Source of the DNA: Rhizobiaceae bacterium | GTDB lineage: Bacteria > Pseudomonadota > Alphaproteobacteria > Rhizobiales > Rhizobiaceae | DNA length: 64,000 nt | Reading direction: 5' to 3' | NCBI GenBank assembly: GCA_016742175.1 | Contig: JACVCH010000004.1 | Span: 186,001 to 250,000 of the forward strand | Program-made: the position numbers and the translations under genes | Shown: piece by piece, positions 25,745 to 33,959 of the stretch | Numbering within the stretch: the stretch's first letter is position 1 | Layout of the letters: the number at the start of each line of letters is the position of its first letter | The notes under the pieces: model-generated | Told to the model about the DNA's origin: nothing | What the model saw: only the letters and a program-made list of their open reading frames with translations | The model's database searches: none

Positions 25745-26866
25745 ATGGACGACATCGCAAGACATCCGGCGCCGGCCACACGCATGACGCGCGCTTCGCT
25801 CGGCTGGCGCACGGCCACCGTCGCCGGCGTAGTGCTCGCGATCGGGCTTTGCCTGTTCCTGATCATCTATGCGTCGAGCGGGTTCCTGCTCCTGTTCGCA
25901 GGCATCCTCTTCGCGGTCTTCCTCGACGCCTTCACGACCGGGCTCGGCCGGCTGCTGCCGATCCCGCGTGGCTTTCGGCTGGCGATCGCCTGCGGGCTGA
26001 CGAGCGCGGCCGTCATCGGCTTCGTGACCAGCGTCGGCGTCACCGCTGTCTCGCAGACGCCGGACCTGATCCGCACGCTGGAGCGGGAGATCCGCGGCAT
26101 CGAGCAGATGCTGCAGGAATACAATGTCGTCGACGTCGTCACCGCCGAAATCGCCGACCCGGACGGCGACGGCGCGGCCAATGGCGACGACGCCGCGCGG
26201 CCGAGTGGCATCGCCGACTGGCTGCCGGACCCTGCGGGCCTGTTCGGCCAGGTGCGCGCGGCCTTCGCGACGACGTTCGGCGTCATCGGCAATATGGGCG
26301 TGATCCTCGTCGTTGGCGTGTTTCTCGCCGCCCAGCCGCAGCTTTACCGCGACGGCGCCGTCAAGCTCGTGTCCGTCGAAAGCCGGCCGCGCTTTGCGCA
26401 GGTTCTCGACGAGATCGGCATCGTGCTGCGCTTCTGGCTGATCGGCCAGTTCGTGACGATGACCATCATCGGGCTCATCGTCTATGCCGCGCTCGCCGCC
26501 GTCGGCATGCCGGGCGCGATCCTGCTCGGCCTCACGGCCGGCATCCTCAACTTCATCCCGGTTCTCGGGCCGATCCTCGCCGGCATCCCGATCGTGCTCG
26601 TCGCCATGTCGCAGGATTGGTGGGTCGTCGGCTACGCGCTCGGCGTCTACTGCGTCGTCCAGTTCCTCGAAGGTAACATCTTGACGCCGCTGATCCAGCG
26701 GCGCGCTGTCAGCCTGCCGCCGGCGCTGATCATGGCTTCCCTCGTCATCATGGGCCTGCTGTTCGGCTTCGTCGGCATCATGCTGGCGACGCCCTTCGCG
26801 GCCGTGCTGATGGTGCTGGTCAAGCGCCTCTATATCGAGGACGTGCTGGGCGACAGGGCCGGCTGA
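25745..26866 (+). CDS. AI-2E family transporter (PerM/UPF0118)
   Basis: A 373-residue polytopic membrane protein with about eight TM helices. The family pattern is clear in the C-terminal half: GLTAGILNFIPVLGPILAGIP (about 260-280) and VQFLEGNILTPLIQRRAVSLPP (about 306-327). An acidic loop at about 137-150 (DPDGDGAANGDD) is unusual. Family members export autoinducer-2 or act as Na+/H+ antiporters, so substrate is not assigned. It is divergent from arsR, so the 100-base gap may serve both. Its 3' end overlaps the MATE gene on the other strand by 37 bases. Confidence 0.88.
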   Translation: MDDIARHPAPATRMTRASLGWRTATVAGVVLAIGLCLFLIIYASSGFLLLFAGILFAVFLDAFTTGLGRLLPIPRGFRLAIACGLTSAAVIGFVTSVGVTAVSQTPDLIRTLEREIRGIEQMLQEYNVVDVVTAEIADPDGDGAANGDDAARPSGIADWLPDPAGLFGQVRAAFATTFGVIGNMGVILVVGVFLAAQPQLYRDGAVKLVSVESRPRFAQVLDEIGIVLRFWLIGQFVTMTIIGLIVYAALAAVGMPGAILLGLTAGILNFIPVLGPILAGIPIVLVAMSQDWWVVGYALGVYCVVQFLEGNILTPLIQRRAVSLPPALIMASLVIMGLLFGFVGIMLATPFAAVLMVLVKRLYIEDVLGDRAG

Positions 26867-28245
26867 GGCAGGAACCGCTCGCGCCCCATCCAGCGCGTGA
26901 TGAAGAGCACGGCGACGACGGCCAGCCCGACCGACAGGCCGATCCAGATGCCGATGCCGTCAAAGCCGAGCGGAAAGGCCAGCGCCACTCCGAGCGACAT
27001 GCCGATCGCCCAGTAGCCGATCGCGGCGTAGATCATCGGCACGGTCGTGTCGTGCAGACCGCGCAGCATGCCGCCGCCGACGGCCTGCGCGCCGTCGACG
27101 ATCTGGAACAGGGCGGCGAGCGCCAGGAAGGTGATCGCCAGTTCGATGACCGGCAGGTTCACCGGGTCGTCCATGTCGATGAAAGCCCAGATCAGCGCGC
27201 GCGGCGCAAGCAGCATCACGAGCGCGACGAGCGCCATAAAGCCGACGCCGAGCACGAAGGCCGTCCAGCCGGCGCGGGTGACGCCCTCGCGGTCGTTGGC
27301 GCCGAAGGCGCGGCCGACGCGCACCGTTGCCGCCTGGCCCAACCCCATCGGCACCATGAAGGTGATCGAGGCGATCTGGATCGCGATGGCGTGGGCGGCG
27401 AGCGAGGTCGCGTCGATGAGGCCCATCAGGAGTGCAGCAGCGTTGAAGACGGAGACCTCCAGCGCCAGCACGCCGGCAATCGGCAGGCCGAGCCGGACGA
27501 GCTCGATCAGCCGCGGCCAGTCCGCCCGCCAGAAACGGCCGAAGATCGCATAGCGCCGGAACTGCCGGTCGGTGGTCACCACGACGACCATTCCCAGGAA
27601 CATCAGCGTGCTCGACGCCGTCGTCGCAATGCCCGCGCCGACGATGCCCATGGCTGGAAAGCCAAGATTGCCGAAGATCAGCGCCCAGTTGGCGACGATG
27701 TTGAACGTCACCGCCACGACCATCACCACCAGCGCCCAGCCGGGACGCTCGAGCGCCGAGATGAAGGAGCGCAGGACGATGTACCAGTAGAACGGCAGAA
27801 GCGCCCATTGCAGCGCGCGCATATAGTCCGCGGCCTGAGCCGACAGCGCCGGGTCCTGCCCCATGGCAAGAAGGATCGCTTCGGTCTGCCAGAGCAGCAG
27901 CCAGATCGGCACGGCCACGATCAACCCCACCCACATGCCCTGCCGCACGGTGCGGCGCACGTCGCGAACCGAAGTCGAGCGGCGGCCGAGCTCGCGCGCA
28001 ATCATCGGCGAGGTGGCGAGGATGAGGCCAAGGCCGAAGATCATCGGCGCGAAATAGACGTTGGAGCCGAGCGTGCCGGCGGCGAGCGCCTCGGGGCCGA
28101 CGCGGCCCATCATCATCACGTCCGTCGCCGTCATCGCCGTCTGGGCGAGATTGGTCAGCACCATCGGCCAGGCCAGCAGCAGCATGGCGCGGATTTCGCC
28201 GCGCCAGGAGGATCGGGACGTCATGTCTGGCACGGATTGAAGCAT
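26830..28245 (-). CDS. MATE family multidrug efflux transporter
   Basis: A 471-residue cation-coupled exporter of the NorM type with 12 TM helices in two MatE repeats (about 15-230 and 240-455). Typical features are LAWPMVLTNLAQTAMTATDVMMMGR (seen at about 24-48) and GLGQAATVRVGRAFGA (about 300-315). ATG 28245 is used; ATG 28224 seven codons later is an equally good start. It converges on and overlaps the AI-2E family gene. A short inverted repeat (28256-28272, 7-bp arms with a 3-base spacer) just upstream could be a regulatory site. Confidence 0.92.
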   Translation of the reverse strand: MLQSVPDMTSRSSWRGEIRAMLLLAWPMVLTNLAQTAMTATDVMMMGRVGPEALAAGTLGSNVYFAPMIFGLGLILATSPMIARELGRRSTSVRDVRRTVRQGMWVGLIVAVPIWLLLWQTEAILLAMGQDPALSAQAADYMRALQWALLPFYWYIVLRSFISALERPGWALVVMVVAVTFNIVANWALIFGNLGFPAMGIVGAGIATTASSTLMFLGMVVVVTTDRQFRRYAIFGRFWRADWPRLIELVRLGLPIAGVLALEVSVFNAAALLMGLIDATSLAAHAIAIQIASITFMVPMGLGQAATVRVGRAFGANDREGVTRAGWTAFVLGVGFMALVALVMLLAPRALIWAFIDMDDPVNLPVIELAITFLALAALFQIVDGAQAVGGGMLRGLHDTTVPMIYAAIGYWAIGMSLGVALAFPLGFDGIGIWIGLSVGLAVVAVLFITRWMGRERFLPQPALSPSTSSI

Positions 28246-28321
28246 TTCGGGCCTATAGCGCGATTCGCGCTACAGGCTAGACCCAGGCGAAGCGAGCCGT
28301 TGGCTCACGGCCGGGCTGCAA

Positions 28322-28837
28322 TCAGCCGGCAACCGCCGCCTGCGGCTTGAACACCATCGCGACGCCGTTGATGCAGTGGCGCTTGCCGGTCGGCTGCGGG
28401 CCGTCGTCGAAGATGTGGCCCATATGGCCGCCGCAGCGCGCGCAGTGGCACTCCGTGCGCGTCATGAAGAGCGTGTTGTCCTGCTTGGTGCCGATCGCAT
28501 CGGGCTCGGACTGCCAGAAGCTCGGCCAGCCGGTGCCGGAATCGTATTTCGTCTCCGACGAATAGACCGCGAGGTCGCAGCCCGCGCAATGGAACTTGCC
28601 GGTGCGCTTCTCGTCGTTCAGCGGGCTGGTGAAGGCGCGTTCGGTCGCCTCCTCGCGCAGCACCTGATACTGCATGTCGGAGAGGATCGAGCGCCATTCG
28701 GCCTCGGTCTTCGTCACTTCGAAACTGCCTTCGGCCGCCAACGCCTGGCCGGGCATCAGCCGGTGAAGCAGGCCTGCGCCCAATGCCGCAAAGCCGATGG
28801 CGCCGGCGCTGCCGTAGAGAAACTGTCTGCGTGTCAT
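28322..28837 (-). CDS. msrB: Peptide-methionine (R)-S-oxide reductase, Tat-exported
   Basis: A 171-residue MsrB. The N-terminus TRRQFLYGSAG is a twin-arginine signal followed by a hydrophobic stretch to about 34 (ALA), so the enzyme should work in the periplasm. Zinc is held by CAGC (about 82-85) and CARC (about 131-134). The catalytic motif RHCINGVAMVF holds the active Cys near 155. It repairs methionine-R-sulfoxide. The ATG at 28837 has GGAG upstream and starts exactly at the Tat motif; an upstream extension is rejected. It lies in line with the fasciclin and ECF genes, all on the minus strand. Confidence 0.93.
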   Translation of the reverse strand: MTRRQFLYGSAGAIGFAALGAGLLHRLMPGQALAAEGSFEVTKTEAEWRSILSDMQYQVLREEATERAFTSPLNDEKRTGKFHCAGCDLAVYSSETKYDSGTGWPSFWQSEPDAIGTKQDNTLFMTRTECHCARCGGHMGHIFDDGPQPTGKRHCINGVAMVFKPQAAVAG

Positions 28838-28930
28838 CGGTTCATCTCCTGCGAATGCACCGCACCCTACATGCCCTGAGGCCGCACGGCGCAATCAATT
28901 CACGTTGAAAATCGCCGTGATGCGGGAAAG

Positions 28931-28978
28931 GGCCCCGCCCCTCTCGCGGGTGCAGACGCGAACGCGAAGGGCGGAGCC
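28931..28978 (-). terminator. Possible hairpin after the fasciclin gene
   Basis: A 10-bp stem with one mismatch (28931-28940 with 28969-28978) and a long loop that can fold further, followed on the minus strand by CTTTCCC. It is a weak terminator candidate between the fasciclin gene and msrB. Confidence 0.3.
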
Positions 28979-29039
28979 AGTCAGCCGGCGGATCGGTGCG
29001 GGAGCAGGAAGGCCGCCGGCCGGTTGCTGAAGACGGTTC

Positions 29040-29600
29040 TTACATCTTGGGCAGAAGCACGGCGTCGATGACGTGGATCACGCCGTTCGACTGGTCGACG
29101 TCAGCGATCGTTACGGTCGCCTCGCCGCCGTTCTCGTCGACGAGAACGATGTTGTCGCCATCCATCTTCGCCGTCACGGTGCAGCCGCCGACGGTTTCGA
29201 TGGCGTGCTCGCCGCCATCATCCGAGATCATGGTGCCGATCGCTTCCGACATCGCGTCGGCGGCGACCACGTGGCAGGTCAGGACCTTGGTGAGCTGCTC
29301 CTTGTTCTCCGGCAGCAGGAGATTGTCGACCGTGCCTTCCGGCAGCGCCTCGAAGGCTTCGTTCGTCGGCGCGAAGACGGTGAACGGGCCTTCGCCCTGC
29401 AGCGTCTCGACGAGGCCGGCGGCCTGGACCGCAGCGACGAGCGTGGTGTGATCGGCCGAATTGGACGCGTTCTCAACGATGTTCTTGTCGGCGAACATCT
29501 CGGCGCCGCCGACCATAGGATTGTCCTGCGCGAACGCGGAACCGGCGAGCGCGGACAGGGCAATGGTGCCGGCGAGCATTGAACGGGTGAAATTACGCAT
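29040..29600 (-). CDS. Secreted fasciclin (FAS1) domain protein
   Basis: A 186-residue exported protein. The signal peptide ends SAFA before QDNP (about residue 24). One FAS1 domain fills the rest: TLVAAVQAAGLVETL, then the H1 motif GPFTVFAPTNEAFEALP (about 71-87), then the H2 region SNGVIHVIDAVLLP at the C-terminus. FAS1 proteins mediate adhesion or envelope interactions. The ATG at 29600 follows AGGAGG; upstream codons in frame lack homology and are dropped. In mycobacteria FAS1 proteins MPT70/MPT83 are the SigK-RskA regulon; here an ECF sigma/anti-sigma pair lies 440 bases upstream, which suggests the same logic. Confidence 0.92.
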   Translation of the reverse strand: MRNFTRSMLAGTIALSALAGSAFAQDNPMVGGAEMFADKNIVENASNSADHTTLVAAVQAAGLVETLQGEGPFTVFAPTNEAFEALPEGTVDNLLLPENKEQLTKVLTCHVVAADAMSEAIGTMISDDGGEHAIETVGGCTVTAKMDGDNIVLVDENGGEATVTIADVDQSNGVIHVIDAVLLPKM

Positions 29601-29700
29601 GTTCGAACCTCCTGAATTGGCCCTCTTGCGGGGCGACGGGGAAGTCACGAACGCGGGCGGCAAGAGTTTCACCCCCGAGGCGAAAAAGAACCCGAAAACG

Positions 29701-29728
29701 AAAATCGGCCGGCAGAGCCGACCGATTT
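29701..29728 (-). terminator. Terminator after the small lipoprotein gene
   Basis: A stem of 7 bp, one mismatch, then 4 bp (29702-29713 with 29717-29728), followed on the minus strand by TTTTCGTTTTC. It stands 33 bases past the stop of the 46-residue lipoprotein gene and should separate it from the fasciclin gene. Confidence 0.65.
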
Positions 29729-29760
29729 CCGTGTCTCGAAAGGCCAGGAGGCCGTTTCGC

Positions 29761-29901
29761 TTATTCAGCCGGTTCGACCGGGGCCGTGGTCGCCGGCGGT
29801 TCCGTCATGCCGGCAGGCTGATCGGTGCCCGCATCGTCCGTGCAGGCGGCCATCGCCAGCAGACCCAAAGCAATCAGCGGATACGTCAAAATACGAAACA
29901 T
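29761..29901 (-). CDS. Small lipoprotein (46 residues)
   Basis: Too short to be noticed in most gene scans. The ATG at 29901 is preceded by a good ribosome site (GAGGTGAAGG). The product begins MFRILTYPLIALGLLAMAAC, a signal peptide with lipobox LAMAAC (Cys20). The mature part is only about 27 residues, rich in Asp, Thr, Pro and Ala, ending PVEPAE. A terminator follows directly. It lies between the anti-sigma gene and the fasciclin gene on the same strand. Function unknown; mature lipoproteins this small are often envelope regulators or entericidin-like. Confidence 0.72.
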   Translation of the reverse strand: MFRILTYPLIALGLLAMAACTDDAGTDQPAGMTEPPATTAPVEPAE

Positions 29902-30038
29902 GTCCTTCACCTCAAATTCCATTGAATTCCCAACCCATGCCCAAAGTAATGCCTGGGATCGGGATGTCGACCATTTAGGGATAAATTCAGGTCACCTCCC
30001 AAAAGATGACGTGAAGCAACATTGTTCTTGAAATTCAA

Positions 30039-30761
30039 TCAGATGCTGCGCAGATCGCCGAGCGCGACGACGGGTCCCGTCGGCAGGCCGGTGGGCGAGC
30101 CGCCCTTCGGCTCGAGCGAGACGGCGAGCACTGCGCCGGCCGCGAATTTCGCCCGCAGCGCCTCGGACGGGCGGACTTCGAGATTGTCGCCGTCGGCAAG
30201 GACGCCCAGCGACGCGGGCGGCTCGTCGCCCTCGATGACCCACAGCTCGAAATCCTGGTCGGCGGCAGCCGCACCATCGATCCGCGACAGGCTGATCGTC
30301 GCGTTCGCCTCATCGTAAAGCGCCAGGTAGCGCACGTCGGTCTCGGGATTTTCGAGCGAGGCCACGAGGCGCGGCGACGGCGCCTCCTCGACGGGCGGCT
30401 GCAGGTTCCAGCCCACGACGAGCACCAGCGCGACGACCGAAGCAGCGGCAAGGCCGCGCCACAGGCCCAGACTGTTCCACCAGGATGCGCGTTCGGCCGG
30501 CACCGGCTGCGCGGCGGATGCAAAGAGCCGCCGGTCGAGCGCCTGCTTGATTGCGGCCGGCGCATCGACCGGCGCATAGAAATCGCCGAGCGGCGACAGG
30601 CGCGCCTCCCATTCGTCGACGAGTCGCGCGAAAGCCGCGTCGGTTTCGATCCGAGCGGCCACGTCCCGCCGTTCGGACGCCGGCAGCACGCCCAGAACAT
30701 ACTCGGCGGCGAGCGCTTCGTCGCCTCCAAGTTCCGGTTCGTGATGGTCGGTCGGCGTCAT
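30039..30761 (-). CDS. Anti-sigma factor, RskA family
   Basis: A 240-residue single-pass membrane regulator. The cytoplasmic part (1-100) begins with ELGGDEALAAEYVLGVLPASERRDVAARI, the RskA N-terminal signature that binds the sigma factor. One TM helix is at about 104-120 (LAAASVVALVLVVGW). The periplasmic RskA domain follows (about 130-240), including LALYDEANATISL and FELWVIEGDEPPASLG. The ATG at 30761 overlaps the sigma-factor stop in ATGA. It should hold the sigma factor at the membrane until an envelope signal releases it. Confidence 0.93.
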   Translation of the reverse strand: MTPTDHHEPELGGDEALAAEYVLGVLPASERRDVAARIETDAAFARLVDEWEARLSPLGDFYAPVDAPAAIKQALDRRLFASAAQPVPAERASWWNSLGLWRGLAAASVVALVLVVGWNLQPPVEEAPSPRLVASLENPETDVRYLALYDEANATISLSRIDGAAAADQDFELWVIEGDEPPASLGVLADGDNLEVRPSEALRAKFAAGAVLAVSLEPKGGSPTGLPTGPVVALGDLRSI

Positions 30762-31297
30762 CGTTGGAGACAGTCCTTCAGCTTCATGAGGCTGCGGCGC
30801 AGCCAGGTTCTCATCGTGTTCAGCGGCACGCCGTGGCGCTCCGCCAGTTCCGCGTAGCTCTCGCCCACGAGGTAGGCGCCACGCACGGCGGCGGCCCTGT
30901 CGGCGTCCAGTTCGTCAAGGCAAAGATGGATGCGCGCGCTCTCGTCTCCCGCCACCGCAAGCGCCTCCGGCCCTGGGGTGGGGTCGGCGATCTCGGCAGC
31001 CTCGTCGAGCCCGGTCTGCTTCATGCGACGCGCCCTGATCCGGTCGATCGCATGATTGCGCGCCACGGCCACCAGCCATGAAATCGGACTCAAGTCGGAG
31101 ACGGCGAAGCGGTCGGCCTTGGTCCATATCTTGACGTAGACTTCCTGCAGCGCTTCCTCGGCTTCGGCCCGATCGTTCAAGACACGCAGGCACACGCCGA
31201 AAAGTTTCGCGCTCGTCTGCCGATAAAGCAGATCGAAGGCCGCGCGGTCGCGCAGCGAGGTCCGGACGATCAGCTTCGAGATATCGGGCGGGGTCAT
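30758..31297 (-). CDS. ECF sigma factor (SigK-like)
   Basis: A 179-residue extracytoplasmic-function sigma factor. Region 2 is at about 22-88 (FDLLYRQTSAKLFGVCLRVL and EALQEVYVKIW) and region 4 at about 125-175 (YLVGESYAELAERHGVPLNTMRTWLRRSLMKLKDCL). The ATG at 31297 is preferred over an upstream extension with no sigma homology. It is coupled to the RskA-type anti-sigma gene. Likely targets are its own operon and the downstream fasciclin, lipoprotein and msrB genes; I could not find an identical promoter motif before each by eye. Confidence 0.92.
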   Translation of the reverse strand: MTPPDISKLIVRTSLRDRAAFDLLYRQTSAKLFGVCLRVLNDRAEAEEALQEVYVKIWTKADRFAVSDLSPISWLVAVARNHAIDRIRARRMKQTGLDEAAEIADPTPGPEALAVAGDESARIHLCLDELDADRAAAVRGAYLVGESYAELAERHGVPLNTMRTWLRRSLMKLKDCLQR

Positions 31298-31431
31298 CTG
31301 GCACCAAACTAGCGGCCGGGTTTCGTTTTGCAACGCCTGATCGCATTTCCTTTTCGACGGCGGCGAAGGCGTTTGCCCGTTCCGGCGAATGAAGCTAAAC
31401 AGCCCCCGCCCATCATCATGCGAGGACGCCC

Positions 31432-32328
31432 ATGACCCCCGAGCAGCTCGGAACCGCCGAGGAACAGGCCCGCCTTCTCTCCGCCGCCCTGCCCTACATG
31501 CAGCGCTACGAGAACAAGACGGTGGTCGTGAAATATGGCGGCCATGCCATGGGCAATGTCGAGCTCGGCCGCGCCTTCGCACGCGACATCGCGCTCCTGA
31601 AGCAGTCCGGCGTCAACCCGATCGTCGTCCATGGCGGCGGGCCGCAGATCGGCGCCATGCTCGCCAAGATGGGCATCGAATCGAAGTTCGAGGGCGGCCT
31701 GCGCGTCACCGACCAGAAGACCGTCGAGATCGTCGAGATGGTCCTTGCGGGCTCGATCAACAAGGAGATCGTCGCGCTCATCAATGCCGAGGGCGAGTGG
31801 GCGATCGGGCTTTGCGGCAAGGACGGCAACATGGTCTTCGCCGAAAAGGCGCGCAAGACCGTGAAGGACCCCGATTCCAACATCGAGCGCGCAATCGATC
31901 TCGGTTTCGTCGGCGAGCCGGTCGAGGTCGACCGTACGCTGCTCGACCTTCTCGCGCGCTCCGAGATGATCCCGGTCATCGCGCCGGTCGCGCCGGGCCG
32001 CGACGGTCACACCTACAACATCAATGCCGACACCTTCGCCGGCGCCATCGCCGGCGCGCTGGGTGCCTCGCGCCTCCTGTTCCTGACTGACGTTCCGGGC
32101 GTTCTCGACAAGGACAAGAACCTCATCGACGAACTGACCGTCAGCCAGGCCCGCCAGCTCATCGCCGACGGCACGATCTCGGGCGGCATGATCCCCAAGG
32201 TCGAAACCTGCATCGAGGCGATCGAACGCGGCGTCGAGGGCGTCGTCATTCTCAACGGCAAGACTCCCCACGCAGTGCTACTGGAACTGTTCACCGAGCA
32301 TGGCGCGGGAACGCTGATCGTGCCGTAG
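31432..32328 (+). CDS. argB: Acetylglutamate kinase
   Basis: A 298-residue amino-acid kinase that phosphorylates N-acetyl-L-glutamate, the second step of arginine synthesis. The phosphate loop [11 protein letters not shown] (about 30-40) and [11 protein letters not shown] (about 63-73) are intact, as is [12 protein letters not shown] (about 246-257). The N-terminal helix ([18 protein letters not shown]) is the extension found in the arginine-inhibited hexameric enzymes, so feedback control is expected. ATG 31432 follows GAGGA. It is divergent from the ECF sigma gene. Confidence 0.97.
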   Translation: MTPEQLGTAEEQARLLSAALPYMQRYENKTVVVKYGGHAMGNVELGRAFARDIALLKQSGVNPIVVHGGGPQIGAMLAKMGIESKFEGGLRVTDQKTVEIVEMVLAGSINKEIVALINAEGEWAIGLCGKDGNMVFAEKARKTVKDPDSNIERAIDLGFVGEPVEVDRTLLDLLARSEMIPVIAPVAPGRDGHTYNINADTFAGAIAGALGASRLLFLTDVPGVLDKDKNLIDELTVSQARQLIADGTISGGMIPKVETCIEAIERGVEGVVILNGKTPHAVLLELFTEHGAGTLIVP

Positions 32329-32367
32329 GCGACATTGCGTTTTTGTAGCCCATAGGATACAATCAGC

Positions 32368-32658
32368 TTGATCAAGGTTGTCGAGACCGGAAGCTACTCG
32401 AAGTGGTTCGACGCAGTTCGAGACCAAAATGCCAAGGGGCGGATATTGATCCGCATCCGTCGAATGACGCTCGGCAATTTTGGAGATGTCTCGCCGGTCG
32501 GCGAAGGCGTGTCGGAGTTGCGCGTGCACTACGGCCCGGGATACCGAGTCTATTTCGTGCGGCGCGGTGAAGAACTGATCATCCTTCTCGGTGGCGGCGA
32601 CAAAAGCTCGCAGTCCCGCGATATCGCTGCCGCAAAGACGCTGGCGAAGACCTTTTGA
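32368..32658 (+). CDS. HigB-like toxin (RelE/ParE fold)
   Basis: A 96-residue small basic protein of the RelE/HigB killer type: ETGSYSKWFDAVRDQNAKGRILIRIRRM, then GVSELRVHYGPGYRVYF and ELIILLGGGDKSSQSRDIAAAK, the standard pattern of this subfamily. Such toxins cleave mRNA on the ribosome. The only usable start is TTG 32368, with AGGA about ten bases upstream; weak starts are common for toxins. It precedes its antitoxin by ten bases, the HigBA order. Confidence 0.85.
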   Translation: MIKVVETGSYSKWFDAVRDQNAKGRILIRIRRMTLGNFGDVSPVGEGVSELRVHYGPGYRVYFVRRGEELIILLGGGDKSSQSRDIAAAKTLAKTF

Positions 32659-32668
32659 GGAAAATCAG

Positions 32669-32965
32669 ATGTCGCTTGATCTCAAGCCTTGGGACGCCGC
32701 CGATCACCTGAATGACGAGGGGGCGATCCTCGCCTATCTCGAGGCGGCTGTCGAAGATGGTGATCCGGCGCTGATCGCGGCTGCCATCGGCGATGTCGCG
32801 CGCGCAAAAGGGATGACCGAGGTGGCCGTGAAAGCGGGACTGTCGCGCGAAAGCCTCTACAAGTCGCTGAGTGCCGACGGAAACCCATCTTTCGCGACCG
32901 TTCTGAAGGTCCTGCGTGCACTCGATATAGACCTGTCATTCAAGCGCCACGTCTCGGCCGCCTAA
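32669..32965 (+). CDS. HigA-like antitoxin
   Basis: A 98-residue helix-turn-helix antitoxin of the type that follows RelE-like killers: LKPWDAADHLNDEGAILAYLEAA, then VARAKGMTEVAVKAGLSRESLYKSLSADGNPSFATVLKVLRALDIDL. It neutralises the toxin and represses the pair. ATG 32669 follows GAGG, ten bases after the toxin stop. Its end overlaps the DMT transporter gene on the other strand by four bases. Confidence 0.88.
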   Translation: MSLDLKPWDAADHLNDEGAILAYLEAAVEDGDPALIAAAIGDVARAKGMTEVAVKAGLSRESLYKSLSADGNPSFATVLKVLRALDIDLSFKRHVSAA

Positions 32966-33867
32966 CCCACCAGCACCAGCACCACGATCCCCGCCACGAT
33001 CAGGATGCAGCCGGCGATTTCGATGCGGTTGATCGCTTCCTTGAAGAAGAAGACCGAAGCGGCGAAGGTGAAGAGCATCTCGACCTGCGCCAGCGCCTTG
33101 ACGACGGCGGCCTGCTGCAGCGTCATCGCCATGAACCAGCCGAAGGACGCCGTCGCGCCCATGAGGCCGGTGAAAAGCGACGGCTTCCAGGCGCGCTTTA
33201 TGCGGCCGATCTCGGCGCGGTCCTTCCACAGCATCCAGGCCGCCATGATCGCCGTCTGGAAGGTAATGACGACGGCGAGCGTCACCGCTGCCTGCATCAT
33301 GAAGTTCGGGCCGCCGAGCGAGAGCGACGCGGCACGGTAGGCGACGGCCGAGATGCCGAAGGCGGTGCCTGAGGCAAGGCCGATCAGTGCATTCCGCGCG
33401 ATGACGGACGTCACCAGATTGCGCCAGGTGATCTGCATGTGCGCGACCGCGATCAGCATCACGCCGAAGACGCTGATGGCGATGGCGGCGAGCGTTCCGG
33501 CCGTCACGCGCTCGCCGAAGAAGATCAGCGCGAAGAGCGCCGCCTGCGCCGGCTCAGTGCGCGAATAGGCGGTCCCGACCGCGAAATTGCGGAACGAGAA
33601 GAGGTGGATCAAGAGGAAGGTCGCGGTGATCTGGCCGATGGCGCCGACCACCACCCATGCTGCAAAGGTCGCGTTCAGCGCCGGCAGCTCGAAGCCGGCA
33701 AGGCCGTGCAGCCCCGCGACGAAGGCAAGCGCGAAGGGCAGGCCGAAGCCGAAGCGCACGAAGGTCGCGCCCGTCGTGCCCATGACGCTCTTCAGATGCT
33801 TCTGGCCGGCCGACCGCAAATTCTGCAGGAACGCAGCCGCGATGGTGATGGGAATCCAAAGTTCCAT
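32962..33867 (-). CDS. DMT superfamily (EamA) transporter
   Basis: A 301-residue inner-membrane protein with ten TM helices in two EamA repeats. GTAYSRTEPAQAALFALIFFGERVT (about 97-121) ends the first repeat, and VVKALAQVEMLFTFAASVFFFKEAINRIEIAGCILI the second. Relatives export amino acids or other small metabolites. ATG 33867 is used because it begins directly with the first TM helix; an ATG at 33912 would add 15 unrelated residues. Confidence 0.87.
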   Translation of the reverse strand: MELWIPITIAAAFLQNLRSAGQKHLKSVMGTTGATFVRFGFGLPFALAFVAGLHGLAGFELPALNATFAAWVVVGAIGQITATFLLIHLFSFRNFAVGTAYSRTEPAQAALFALIFFGERVTAGTLAAIAISVFGVMLIAVAHMQITWRNLVTSVIARNALIGLASGTAFGISAVAYRAASLSLGGPNFMMQAAVTLAVVITFQTAIMAAWMLWKDRAEIGRIKRAWKPSLFTGLMGATASFGWFMAMTLQQAAVVKALAQVEMLFTFAASVFFFKEAINRIEIAGCILIVAGIVVLVLVG

Positions 33868-33959
33868 GTCGCCCCCTGACGCGAGAGCGGCTAGGGCATA
33901 ACGATCGTTCACGCAAGCCGGGCGTTGCGCTCCGCGCTTTGCTGCGCCACAAGCAGGCC

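Noticed and set aside
28256-28272. Short inverted repeat upstream of the MATE gene as a named operator
   Set aside because: Seven-bp arms with a three-base spacer are short, and no regulator gene is adjacent; mentioned only in the gene entry.
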